NCBI GenBank assembly: GCA_003049465.1 | Contig: PYSS01000002.1 | Span: forward strand, 372,001 to 436,000 | Direction of reading: 5' to 3' | DNA: 64,000 nt | Origin: Magnaporthiopsis rhizophila | Lineage: Eukaryota > Ascomycota > Sordariomycetes > Magnaporthales > Magnaporthaceae | Shown here: in pieces, positions 33,421 to 44,970 of the stretch | Numbering within the stretch: the first letter of the stretch is position 1 | Layout of the letters: each line of letters begins with the position of its first letter | The notes under the pieces: generated by a model | Databases searched by the model: none | What the model saw: only the letters and a program-made list of their open reading frames with translations | Told to the model about the DNA's origin: nothing | Translations under genes and position numbers: made by a program

Positions 33421-35109
33421 ATAACACCCAATTTTATTAGGGGATATAAAAATAAATAATTTTTAATTTGCTGAAAAAAGCTATTATTTAAATACCGGTA
33501 CTGATAATGCTAAACCCAGAAAAATTTTTTAAAATTAAAATCAATATATCGGATTTTGCTATTAAAGGATAACTGGAATAATAAGACGATTAAGAAAAAT
33601 TATATTTTTGTGCATTTTTTTTGCAAAAATTAAATAAACCAAAATTAAATTATCAAATTTATAATAAAAAGCTTTTTGTTATTATTAAAGCTTTGGAAAA
33701 ATAAAGGGTATATTTGTGCAAAGCTAACCATTAAATTATAATATATACCGATTATAAAAATTTATTACAGTTTATTATTAGCCAGGTACTAAATAAAAGA
33801 TAAATCCAATAAAGTTAATTTTTTCAAAATTATAATTTTCGAATTAAGGTTAAAAAAGGGTTAAAAAATGGCCAAACGGATGCCCTAAACCGATAATCGG
33901 ACCATTAAATAAATATACCACCAAAAATATGCATAATTTTGGCTAAAAAACCAAACGGATCCCTGATTCTGGCATAACGGGCATTAGCCAAAATAACCCG
34001 ATAAAAAAGCTAAATTCCAGAAAAAATCCAGCAAATTTATAGCCAAATAGCTAATGGATACCAGGGGATTATTAAAATCTGGAAAAAATTTTAATAATAT
34101 TATAAATTTATAGGAACCTATACTAAAATATGGGAAATAATTAAAAATTATAAAAATTATGCAAAAAATAAGGCTAATAAATATAAACCTTACGGATTAT
34201 TTCAGCTTTTATTAGCATTTAGCAAAGCTTGGCAAAAAATTATAATAAATTTTGTTATAAGGCTACCCAAATTAAAAAAACCTTTTATAAATGTTTAGTA
34301 TAATAATATTATAATAATAATTAACCGATTTACCAAATATGCTATATATTTACCGTTTAAAAAAAATGCAAAAATTATAAAACTGATTTATATTTTTATC
34401 TAAAACGTGATTACAAAATACAAAATACCAAAATGCATAATTACGGACCGAAATAAGCTGTTTAATAACAAATTTTAAAAATAATTTATAATCAGTTTAG
34501 GTGCAAAATATACCTTTTTTACGGCTTATTATCCGCAAATAGATGGGCAAATGGAACAAATAAACCAAACTATAGAATAATATTTATATCATTTTGTTAA
34601 TTACAAATAAAATAACTGGGTATAATTATTCCTTATAGTTTAATTTGCATATAACAGTTCAGTGCATAAAAATATAAGGATTATACCGTTTTATACAAAT
34701 TATAGGTTTATACCTATGGTATACAAAAAATTTAAGGCAGAATTATATATTTTAACAGCAAAAATACAGGTAAAAAAGTTTACCAAATTATATAAAAATT
34801 TTTAAGCAAAGCTAAAAAAATTGCAATAGCGCATATTTATACAGGCCAATAAAAAAAAAATCAAAAAACCAACCTTTAAAAAAAGGGATAATATTTATCT
34901 TTTTCGATACAATATTAAAACAAAACAACCAAATAATAAGCTAAATTATAAAAAATTAGAATTATTTAAAATTCTGAAAAAAATTTCCGATATTAATTAT
35001 AAACTTTAATTGCCACCAACCATATATAATTATCCGGTTTTTTATATTAATTTGTTTAAACCAGCACCACCGGGATTTAAAAATAATAAATTAATAAAAA
35101 TCGATCCGA

Positions 35110-35270
35110 AATAAAAATATAAAATTAAAAAAATTTTGAACAAAAATATTATTAATAAAACCAAATATTATTTGGTTAAATAAGCAGGGTACAAAATTAA
35201 AAAAAATATTTGGAAAAAAAAAACAAACCTAAAAAATGTGCCAAAAATTTTTGAAAAGTACCAATAAAAA
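35110..35270 (+). pseudogene. chromodomain remnant of element A
   Basis: Near the end of the internal region the frame reads KIKKILNKNIINKTKYYLVK, a stop in place of the usual Trp, AGYK, then a Trp and TNLKNVPKIFEKYQ. This is the layout of the chromodomain at the integrase end of chromoviruses. Such domains bind methylated histone tails and steer insertion into heterochromatin. Confidence 0.8.
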
Positions 35271-35991
35271 ACCTTTGATAAAAAGTTAATATTAGTACCA
35301 GAATTTGGATTATAATTAAAAATACCTGTACCAAAATAATTTATCTGATTAAAACAGGACTAACAAATTAAAGTTTGGATTAATCCCAAATTTGGCCCAG
35401 TTTAAAAATAATAAAGGAAATTTGGAAACTGGTAAAATTAGGGGTGCGCTAAAGGCCTATACGGCCATTTTAACAGTTTTCTTCTGTTTAACCCGTTCCA
35501 ATTTTTTTATAATATTAATTTTATAACAAATTATGCGCATTTTTTTTTGTGCCCATATTTTCCGTTATTTGCGCAATTAAAAAAGCTTTTTTTCCAAAAC
35601 TTCCATTTTATTATTAATTTTTTTGCACTATAAGGTTATTTAGCGAAATTTTTCAGGGCTAGGGCCAAAAATATTACAATTTAAACAATTAGTGCAAAAA
35701 TATTCCACATAATAAAAAAAGTTTTGCGGGAAGGCGAAATATTTTTTCTATTTAAAAATTTTGTAGCAATATAAATAAAAAGGTATAAAAAAAGCGGAAA
35801 TAAATATTACGGAAAGCAAATCCTTACAGTAAAAGGTTAACAAAGCAACCGGTTTATACTTTTGCACCCGACCAAACATTTTGTCAAAAAAAAAGGGACG
35901 GAAATTAATAAGGAAGGAAAATATTTATCACTAACAAAAGAACGGATTGCAGGTATGGCCAAAAAAATTTGGCCTAAAAAAAAAAACCTAA

Positions 35992-36475
35992 TATTACAAC
36001 TATAACTGGCAAAAGACAAAAGGGCTGGGGCTAACCCCCAGCAATTTATTTTTATCCTGCAATCGAAATGGCCAAAGGCCACAAAATTAAAACCAGGGTA
36101 AAAAGGGAATTATATAACAAAACGGTTAGCTAAACAAATATAATTTATAATTTTATAACAGATTATAAATTAAAGCAATAATTTGTGATTTTATAACAAA
36201 TTATAAATTAATTGATCTATAATTCAGGAACGGATTAAAAATTATATGCAAAACTTTTACGGGTATAAAAAAAAGCTATTTTATTGTATTAGAAAATTTT
36301 TAATTAAGGCTTTGGTATTAATTAATCTAAGTTAGCTCCAAGGCATTTCTTTGGGCAAATAATCGAAACCTTTATTATTACCCTAATTCCCAGCATAAGT
36401 AACCTTGTGGAAACCTTACTGCTTAGCGCCTCTCCTAGCATACCTTACCCTAGAAGCAGAAAACCGTTTGTAACA
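35992..36475 (+). repeat. 3' LTR of element A
   Basis: 484 bp, the same length as the 5' LTR. The first half is strongly AT-shifted and the last 140 bp is not, the mirror image of the 5' copy. It is followed directly by CCGGA. Confidence 0.95.
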
Positions 36476-36765
36476 CCGGAGCCCTGAAAAAAGGGTGTTA
36501 AAAATAACTATTGCATATAACAGGGTAACCTACCCTGTAACCCTTATACCGGTTAGGGCTAAATTATATAATTAATTTAAGGCTAGGGTACGTACCTGGC
36601 CTACCCTGCACCTCCTGTACAACTTGGTTGGGGCACGTGGTTAATTGTGCAAAGCACCTACCCTGCAAACCTACCCTGCAGAGGTGGGGCATGCCACCTA
36701 CCCTGTAAGGGTTATGCACGCAACCTACCTTGTAGGGGTTATGCATGCAGCCCACGCTTGCAAGC
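36476..36765. repeat. 290-bp spacer between the two retroelements, with degenerate minisatellite
   Basis: It begins with the right CCGGA duplication of element A and ends with the left CAAGC duplication of element B (36761-36765). Between them, imperfect 25-30 bp units built around CCTACCCTGTAAGGGTTATGC repeat at about 36600-36755. Related units continue on the far side of element B, so B inserted into this array. Confidence 0.8.
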
Positions 36766-37246
36766 TGTTACAAACGGTTCTCTGCTTCTAGGGTAGGGTA
36801 CGCTAGGAAAGGTGCTGAGCAGTATGGTCTTCACAAGGTCGCTTGTGCTGGGAACTGGGGTGGTAATAAAAATCTCGATTACTTGCCCAAAAAAATGCCT
36901 TAAAGCTAACTTAGGTTAACTAATACCAAAGCCTTAGTCAAAAACTATTTAATATAATAAAAAACCTTTGCCTTATATACCCGTAATCCTCCTGTGCCAA
37001 ATTTGTGCTATATTTGTTATAAATAATATATAATAATCGTATTAATCGCACATATTAATTTGGTGTTAACTGTGATATATTTATTCCCGATATATTACGC
37101 TTATCGCTAATCCTGGCGGTTACGTAACTTTTTTTGTTAGCATAGCTTTGGTTATTTGGCCCCTGGCTTTTATAACTGCGGGATAAAAACATCCCGCTAG
37201 GGGTTAGCCCCAGCCCTTTTATCCTTTGCCAGTTATAATTATAATA
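36766..37246 (-). repeat. 3' LTR of element B
   Basis: 481 bp. The part nearest the spacer (36766-36890) keeps GC-rich sequence; the part toward the element is AT-shifted, with GTAACA altered to ATAATA at its inner end. Confidence 0.93.
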
Positions 37247-38009
37247 TTAGATTTTCCTTTTTAGGCCAAATTCTTTTGGCCAAAACCTGCAATCCCGTTT
37301 TTTTGTTAATAATAAATACTTTTTTTTTTTATTATTTTCTGTTCCTTTTTTTTTAACAAAATATTTGGTCGGGTACAAAAACAAAAGTTTCCTAATATTC
37401 GTTCGACAGTTTGTTGGAATATCCTTTTTTTTTTTATTTTTTAATTTCCTTCCATAATACTTTTTTGTTTTATTTGCAAAACTATCGGCCTTTTTTTTTG
37501 CCAGATATTTCCGAAAAACTTTTTTTGTTGCGCTAAATATATTCGTTTGGGGCGCACCTGGTGTAATATTTTAGGGATTTTTTTTAGTCAGCTGCAAAAA
37601 ATTGCCAAGCAGTATTCCAAGCTTAATGCTAAATTTGCAGCGGCCGAAAGGTTCCGTTAATAAGCTAAAAAATTAATATATATTAAAAATAACCGCATTT
37701 TGCGGCTGTATATTTAAAAAAATTTATGGTTTAAACGGATAATATGTGCTGTATATTGTGAAATTAACAGCGTTAAGGAGCTGGAGTGGGTTAAGCAAAA
37801 AAAGGCCGGAAAGGCAGCCGTATAGGTCTCTGTTGCATTTCCAAACCTGCTGGTTCCCAATTTTCCTTTATTATTTCCGAGCTAGGCTAATTACAGGGCC
37901 AATCCTAACCTTAATCTGTTAGCCCTGCTTTAATCAGGTAAATTATTTTGGTACCAGCGTTCCAAGCCGAAATTTAAATTTTGGCATTAGTATTAATTTT
38001 TTTCTAAGG

Positions 38010-38172
38010 GCTTTTTGCCGATATTTTTCGAAAACTTTTGGCGCACCCTTTAAATTTATTTTTTTTTCCCAAATGCTTTTTTTAACTTTGTATTTTGCTT
38101 ATTTAACCAAATAATGTTTGGTTTTATCGATAATATTTTTATTTAAAATTTTTTCGATTTTGTACTTCTGTT
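38010..38172 (-). pseudogene. chromodomain remnant of element B
   Basis: Read on the - strand: KYKIEKILNKNIIDKTKHYLV, then a stop replacing Trp, then AKYK, IWEKK, INLKGAPKVFEKYR. It matches the position and pattern seen in element A, with independent damage. Confidence 0.75.
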
Positions 38173-40039
38173 TTGGGTTAATTTTTATTAATTTGTTATT
38201 TTTAAATCCTGATAATACTGGTTTAAATAAATTGATATAAAAAACCGGATAATTATATATGGTTAATAATAATTAAAATTTGTAATTAATATCGGAAATT
38301 TTCCTTAAAATTTTAAACAGTTCCAATTTTTTGTAATTTAATTTATTATTTGGTTGTTTTATTTTAATATTGTATCGGGAAAGATAAATATTATCCTTTT
38401 TTTTAAAAGTTGGTTTTTTAATTTTTTTTTTATTAGCCTGTATAAATATGTATTGCTGTAATTTTTTTAGCTTTGTTTGGAAATTTTTGTACAGTTTAGT
38501 AAGCTTTTTTACCTGTATTTCTGCTATTAGGGCATATAAGCCTGTTTTGGGCTTTTTATATACCGTAAATATAAATTTATAATTTGTATAAAACGGTATA
38601 ATCCCTGTGCTTTTGTATATTAAACTGTTATATGCAAATTAAGCTATAAAAAATAATTATACCCAGTTATTTTGTTTATAATTAATAAAATAATATAAAT
38701 ATTATTTTATAGTTTGGTTTATTTATTTTATTTGTTTATCCGTTTGCAAATAATAAATTGTAAAAAAAGCATGTTTTATACCTAAATTGGCGGTAAGTTG
38801 CTTCCAAAATTTGCTATTAAACAGCTTATTTCGGTTCGTAATTATATATTTTGGTATTTTGTATTTTGCAATCACGTTTCGGATAAAAATATAAACCAGT
38901 TTTATAATTTTTGCATTTTCCTTAAATAGTAAATATATGGCATATTTGGTAAATCGGTCGATTATTATTATAATATTGTTATACTGAATATTTGTAAGGG
39001 ATTTTTTTAATTTGGGTAGCCCCGTAACAAAATTTATTATAATTTTTTACCAAATCTTATTAAATGCTAATAAGGGCTAAAGTAATCCATAAGGTTTATA
39101 TTTGCTTGTTTTATTTTTTGCGCAGTTTTCACAATTTTTAATTGCTTTTTGTACCTTAATGCAGATTTCTATAAATCTGTGGTATTATCGGAATTTTTTC
39201 CAAATTTTTGCAATTTTTTGGTATTCATTAGCCATTTGGTTATAAATTTGTTAGATTTTTTCTGGGGTTTAGCTTTTTTATCAAATTATTTTGGCCAATA
39301 TCCGCTGTGCCGGGATTAGAAATTTGTTTAATCTTTTGGCCAAAATTGCGCATATTTCCGGTGGTATATCCACCTAATAGTTTAATTAATAGTTTAAAAT
39401 ATTCGCTTGGCTATTTTTTAACCCTTTTTTAACCTCGATTCGAAAATTATAATTTTAAAAAAACTGGTTTTATTGGATTTATTTTTTATTTAATGCCTGG
39501 CTAGTGATAAATTGTAACAGATTTTTATAATTGGTATATACCATAATTTGGTGGTTAGTTTTGTACAGGTACATTTTTTATTTTTTTAAAATTTTAATAA
39601 TAATAAGAAGCTTTTTATTATGGATTTGATAATTTAGCTTTGGTCCATTTAATTTTTGCAAAAAAAATGCATAAAAATGCAACCTTTTTTGATCGTTTTA
39701 TTATTCTAATTATCCTCTAATAGCAAAATCCGATACATTAATTTTAATTTTAAAAGGTTTTTCTGGGTTTGGTATTGCTAGTACCGGTGTTTGAATAATA
39801 ACTTTTTTTAGCAAATTAAAAGCTGTTTATTTTTATATCCCCTAATAAAATTGGGTATCGTTTTTGGTAAAATCTATAAATAGTATAGCTTTTTTGCTAA
39901 AATTTCGGATAAACCTTCGGTAAAAGTTCAAAAATCCCAAAAAGCCTCGCATTTTTTTAACTGTGATAAATATAGGCTAATTTTTTACCGCCTGTATTTT
40001 TTTGGGTTTTATCCGAATTTCTCTTTATTTAATAACAAA

Positions 40040-40450
40040 CCCGAAAAAAATTACCTTTAAAAAATACCATGTGCATTTATCCGGGTTAACCAAAAATTTT
40101 GCATTCTGTAATTTTTATAATACCTTATATATATATTATTTATATTTTTTTAATATATTTGAAAAAATTAGGATATTATCCAGGTATACAAAAGCGAAAA
40201 TATTGAGGTATTTTTGCAGTATATGGTTAATTATTCGCTGGAATATAGCTGGTGCATTAATAAGCCCAAAAATTATTATTAATAACTCGAAAATTCCAAG
40301 CTTGGTCCGGAAAGTAATTTTCTATTTATTCTTTTCCTTAATTTTTAGCAGGTTATAAATTTTGCATAAATTTAAGGTTATAAACCACCGGCTTTTTTTA
40401 AGCCTGTTTTTAAATTTGTCGATCAGGGGTAAAAAATACCAATCTTTTAT
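40040..40450 (-). pseudogene. reverse transcriptase remnant of element B
   Basis: On the - strand WYFLPLIDKFKN, SRWFIT and then YLDNILIFS (YLDN at 40175-40186). As in element A, the second catalytic Asp codon reads Asn. Confidence 0.8.
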
Positions 40451-43400
40451 TATTTTTTAATTTAACGGACAATAATTAATATATATCCGTTTTTTCCCGT
40501 TTTTTTTGGAAACAAACAAAATTTTATATCCCACAGAAAAATCGAAAAATTTGGTAAATTTTTTCCTAATTTTTTTTTTTAATTATTTTTGTAACAGCTT
40601 TTTTTGCCAAAGGTTTAATTAATACAGTTTTTGGTATTTAAATTATGTTTCTGGTTTAAGCTTAATTTTATAATCAAACGGTCCGTATTTCGGCAATACC
40701 ATTTCCAAATCTTTCTGGAACAACCTCCAATATTTATAATACTTTTTAAAAATATTTTTAAATCCATCCTTAATAATTTTCTGTTTATCGGGTTTATTTG
40801 TATCCGTGTTTATTAATATTTTGGTTAATACAATTTGTTAGGGCTAATTGCTATATCCTGCTGCTGTTACGGTTACCCTTTTTGGTATCCGATTTTTATT
40901 ATCTGGGGCCCATAATTATTGAACTTTCCTGCTAATTAATAATAATTTTCTTCATTAAATTTGTTTAATAACCCAATTTATTAAAAAATTATACTTTTTA
41001 AGTTATAAAATACCTAAAATTAGATTTTTCCCTTTTATATTTATAATATCCAGGATTATTTTGCAAATTTTTCCCAAAAGTCGAAATTTGAAATAATTAA
41101 TTTTAATATCGATTTTTCCTTTATTAAATATAATTGGCTTTTATTTTATTATTATAAAGTTATATGGTTCCTTTTTTTAATGTATTGGAATATTGTATCT
41201 TTTTACCGTTTTTAACGAAAAATAATTTCTTTAAGTTTCGTAATTGATTATAATTTTTATTTTTTACCCTTTTTAATATATTATTATCCTAATATGCTTA
41301 TATTAATTAATAATTGTTGTTATTAGGAATTTTGCTGGTTATTGCCCCACCCGTGCCTTATTTTTAGATAAATTTTTTAATTTTTTGCTTGAAATGCTTT
41401 TTTCCGGCCCCCGGTTATTCCTGCGGATCGAGCAAATCTATCCGTCCAGGCCCTTGCTTTTTCCTCCATATGTACTTTACATTTTGGTTTTCCGTATATC
41501 TGGTATAAAAGAATTTTTATTAAGTATATTATAAAATAAGTTGGTAATAGCTCGAAAATTATTGCAAAATTTTTATAATTTATTTTTGTTATTCACCATT
41601 TTAAAAATTAATATTTTTATTATGGGTACCGTATTGGTTTTTTTTCTTTTTTTTGTGGAAAAAAATTGTACTTTAATTTTTTTTGGCCATATACCACTTA
41701 TAATTGTTATACAGGTATTTGGCCCAAAAAAGCTTATTATAATAACCCGTATTAAGGTCCATATTTTTGTGGTTTAGCATATATAACCGCGCTAACCGTT
41801 AATTCAGGTTCAAAATATTTTTAAATAGTGCTCCGTAATAAATAACCAACTAATTATTTTTTAACTAATCCAAAAGTTTTTTTTCGTTATCCTGCGCCGG
41901 TTTTTCGCACATTAAACCGCTAATAAATTTGGGCTAATCCCAAAACCATCGGTTTATTTCCCGGAACCTGAGTAAAATATATGCTTTTTATATTTTCTTT
42001 TTAATTATAAAGGATTATTTTCCTATATTAATCAATCGCTAATCAAATTTTTGCTAAAATTTTTTAAAATTAACCATATATTATTCCCTGCTGGATTTTT
42101 TATCGTTAAAATCCGTTTTTATAATTTTCCAATATTTTATCAGGTCCAATTTTTTTTTCTGGGCTTGCAACCAATATATTTGGCCCATAAACGATTTTAC
42201 CTTCGCATTTATATTTAAATTTTTTTCAAAATTGTTAATCGAGATATTTAATACGCCTTTGCACCGGGCTAATTTTTTAAATTTTTTGTTATTATTCCGG
42301 GATTGGCCAGTTTATTATAATATAGCAAATTATTGCTTAGGGTAATATCCTATAACATTTTTATCGGAATAATAAGTTACACAATTTTTGTTAAAATAAT
42401 AAATTTAACTAAATAATGCTCCGAAATACAGGCTTTTTTTTATTATTTATTTAATCGTTTTGAAAAAATTTGGGGTTATAAGCTAATGGCCCTTTAATGC
42501 GCTTTTTTGGCAAAGGACGGCCGCTTATCGGTTTTTTTACAAATAATTTTTTTTAATATATTCTTTTTTTTTATATTTAAAATATTTCCCATTTTTAGGA
42601 TTCTTAAACCTAATATATTTTTATTTTTTATATTAGTATATAATTTTTGCACTAAAATTTATAAATTCAAAATGTATATTATAAACTGTAAATTATTATT
42701 ATTTTGCTTTTTTTTGGTTAGTTTTATTATTTTGCACTATTGGTTTGGTTTGCTAAACTTTCTTTTCAAAGTAATATTTATACAGTTTGTTATTAATACG
42801 GACGGTTGTAATAATATAATCGATAAAATTTTCAGATTGTTCCTATTTAAATAGTTCGTTTTTTATATTATTCTTTAGCCTTTGGTAAAGCTGGGTTATT
42901 TTGGTATTTTTTGTCCAGTCGAATTTGTTAATTAATTGCTAAAATTTGGAAATATAAATTAATGCAGGGCCTTTTTGCCAAAACTAAAATAATTTCCTTT
43001 TGGCCACCCATTTTTCGTTAATTTGTCCGAAAACTTTAGCAATTTTCTTATCGAACTTTTCGAAATTAGCAAATATTAATTTGGTTTTTTCCTTGGATTT
43101 ATTGTGCCCTTTTAAATAATTGGACCAGATAAGTTTAAACCAATCTTTAATTTTGCCATTTAGGCGTATAGCTGTATAAGCAATTTTTTATTTTTTTTGC
43201 TGGAAATGGTCTCGATAAAATAAAAAATACCCTTTATATTTGGTTAGAAACGTTTTAATTTTGCCTTTTTTTTTATCGTATTTATCAGGTAAAGAAAATT
43301 TGTAAAATTTGACAGTAATATAGGATTTGGCCTGAGCTTTTTTAAATTTTTCGATTTTTGCGATAAATGCTTGTATGGTTGTCGAAAGGTTGTTATATAT

Positions 43401-43499
43401 TTTGCTAGCAATAATAATACCCTCGGGTTTTTTGCTTATAATTGATATAATTGCTATTGTTTGTTACTTTCGGTAAGTACTGAATAGGATTAATTAAAA

Positions 43500-43980
43500 T
43501 GTTACAAACGGTTTTTTGCTTTTAGGGTAGGGTATGTTAGGAGAGGTGCTAAGCAGTATGGTTTTCACAAAATTGCTTGTGCTGGAAACTGGGGTGGTAA
43601 TAAAGGTTTCGATTGTTTGCCCAAAGGAATGCTTTGGAGCTAATTTAGGTTAATTAATGCCGAAACCTTAATTAAAAACTATTTAATACAGTGGGAAATT
43701 TTTGCTTTATATACCCGTGATCCTCCTGTGCCAAATTTGTGCTATATCTGTTATGGGTGATATGTGGTAATCGCACCGATCGCACATATCAACCTGGTGT
43801 TAGCTGTGATATGTTTATCCCCGATATATCACGCTTATCGCCGACCCTGGCGGTCACGTGACCTTTTTTGTTAGCATGGCTTTGGTTATTTGGCCCCTGG
43901 TTTTCATGACTGCGGGGTAGAGGCGTCCCGCTGGGGGTTAGCCCCAGCCCTCCTGTCCCCTGCCAGCTGTGGTTGTAACA
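43500..43980 (-). repeat. 5' LTR of element B
   Basis: 481 bp, the same length as its partner. The outer half (43730-43980) is the best-preserved sequence of the family in this window. Its U3 block differs from that of element A: palindromic GTGATAT / ATATCAC units replace the GATCTGTGATC units. Confidence 0.93.
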
Positions 43981-44125
43981 CAAGCCTAGCCTACAGGGGC
44001 CACTGCCCTGCAAGTCACCTACTTTGTAAGGGGTTGGCACCCTACGAGTCACTAACTTTACAGGGATTACAGGCCTACGAGTCACTGACTTTACAGGGGT
44101 TGCAGGCCTACGAGTCACCCGCCCT
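43981..44125. repeat. minisatellite, units of about 33 bp
   Basis: Starts with the right CAAGC duplication of element B. Two and a half close copies of a unit containing CCTACGAGTCACTGACTTTA lie at about 44030-44120, preceded by more divergent ones. On the - strand the units share the pattern ACCCCTRYAARGT with the spacer array at 36.6-36.75 kb. Confidence 0.75.
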
Positions 44126-44970
44126 CCAAGTTGCTCTCGATTTAACTAAGTCAGATTTGTCGGCCCAACGTGGAGATGGCTTTGGTGGCCGTGGGTCGAT
44201 TTTTTGCCAGCCCCATACAAAATAATTTATTGGGAATTGGGCTAGGGCACCGGAACGCCCGCACGGTAAAATCCCGCGGTACCAATATCAGAGAGTATAT
44301 GGGGGAACAAAGTTGGCTGCCCCTCACTAAAATAACAAGCCTGTAACCACAACTTGCTTAGGGCCCTGCAGCACTAACTTATAGTGCTTTGCAGGGCCCA
44401 ATCCAACTGAACGTGTGCCCGTCGTCGCTGTGATTAGCGCTTCATTTCCCTTGTGCACGCTAGTGTTTTCAACAAAGGGGCTATCAGGGCTGAACTAACC
44501 TCCATGCAAATCTAGGGCCTCGCACGGATCACCGGACGGCTTATATAACCGGGCTAGGATCCTGTGCAAAGGTCGGGCCATTCTGTTTCCTTTAGCATCT
44601 TTTCGGGCCATAAATAAATTATCAGCTTCATAAAGGATTTTTCCCAAGCCTGCTTTGCACACTTGTGACACCTACCCTTCATTCTTTTTGCAAGCACGCA
44701 TCGTCATTGTAACCCAACAATTCTCAGCACCTAGATACCTCTGAAAACATTATTAAACGGAAATATAGAGAGCGACCACGATTTTCCCACAGCATCTTCC
44801 AAAGACCATGACAGGCCGCCTCAACCCACAAATTCTTCGGAGTCTCCCACTTTATAACTCTACCTTAAAACCCGTTCTTGTTTTTATTATTAAAGTTAAA
44901 ATTAGGGCAATTTGGCGCGTGCCCCTAAAGGGCCGTGCACTGGCGCCATATTAGCGGAGCGGCACCTGAT
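44126..44970. other. gene-free right flank of the island
   Basis: Mixed composition and no plausible coding frame. It contains the hairpin at 44361-44399. It probably includes fragments of other repeats, but none is identifiable by eye. Confidence 0.45.
44361..44399. repeat. inverted repeat / hairpin
   Basis: GGGCCCTGCAGCACTA faces TAGTGCTTTGCAGGGCCC across a 5-bp loop; the 16- and 18-bp arms match apart from a 2-base bulge. It could be a terminal or internal palindrome of a small DNA transposon. It is too close to the island to be a terminator of a known gene. Confidence 0.7.

Larger units (their letters stand above)
29301..36475 (+). mobile_element. Ty3/Gypsy chromodomain LTR retrotransposon, element A (dead, RIP-mutated)
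   Basis: A complete 7175-bp insertion. Two LTRs of exactly 484 bp start TGTTAC (RIP-altered to TATTAC in the right copy) and end GTAACA. They are flanked by a perfect 5-bp target duplication CCGGA (29296-29300 and 36476-36480). Gag, reverse transcriptase and a C-terminal chromodomain can be read in order on the + strand, each broken by stop codons, so nothing can be expressed. Differences between the two LTRs, which are identical at insertion, are overwhelmingly C to T or G to A, the mark of RIP. The tRNA-type TGG primer site expected right after the 5' LTR is not visible. Element B is of the same family. Confidence 0.96.
36766..43980 (-). mobile_element. Ty3/Gypsy chromodomain LTR retrotransposon, element B (dead, RIP-mutated)
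   Basis: A complete 7215-bp insertion in the opposite orientation to element A. Both LTRs are 481 bp and the 5-bp target duplication CAAGC is perfect (36761-36765 and 43981-43985). The internal region is the reverse complement of a sibling of element A: gag near 43.4 kb, reverse transcriptase near 40.1-40.4 kb and chromodomain near 38.0-38.2 kb, all broken. The outermost 250 bp of the right LTR is nearly unmutated while the interior is AT-saturated. The two elements lie tail to tail. Open frames on the + strand here are antisense to pol. Confidence 0.96.

Noticed and set aside
42507..42854. 115-residue frame on the + strand, resembling 30499-30798 on the - strand
   Set aside because: Antisense to the gag region of the two elements; same reason as above.
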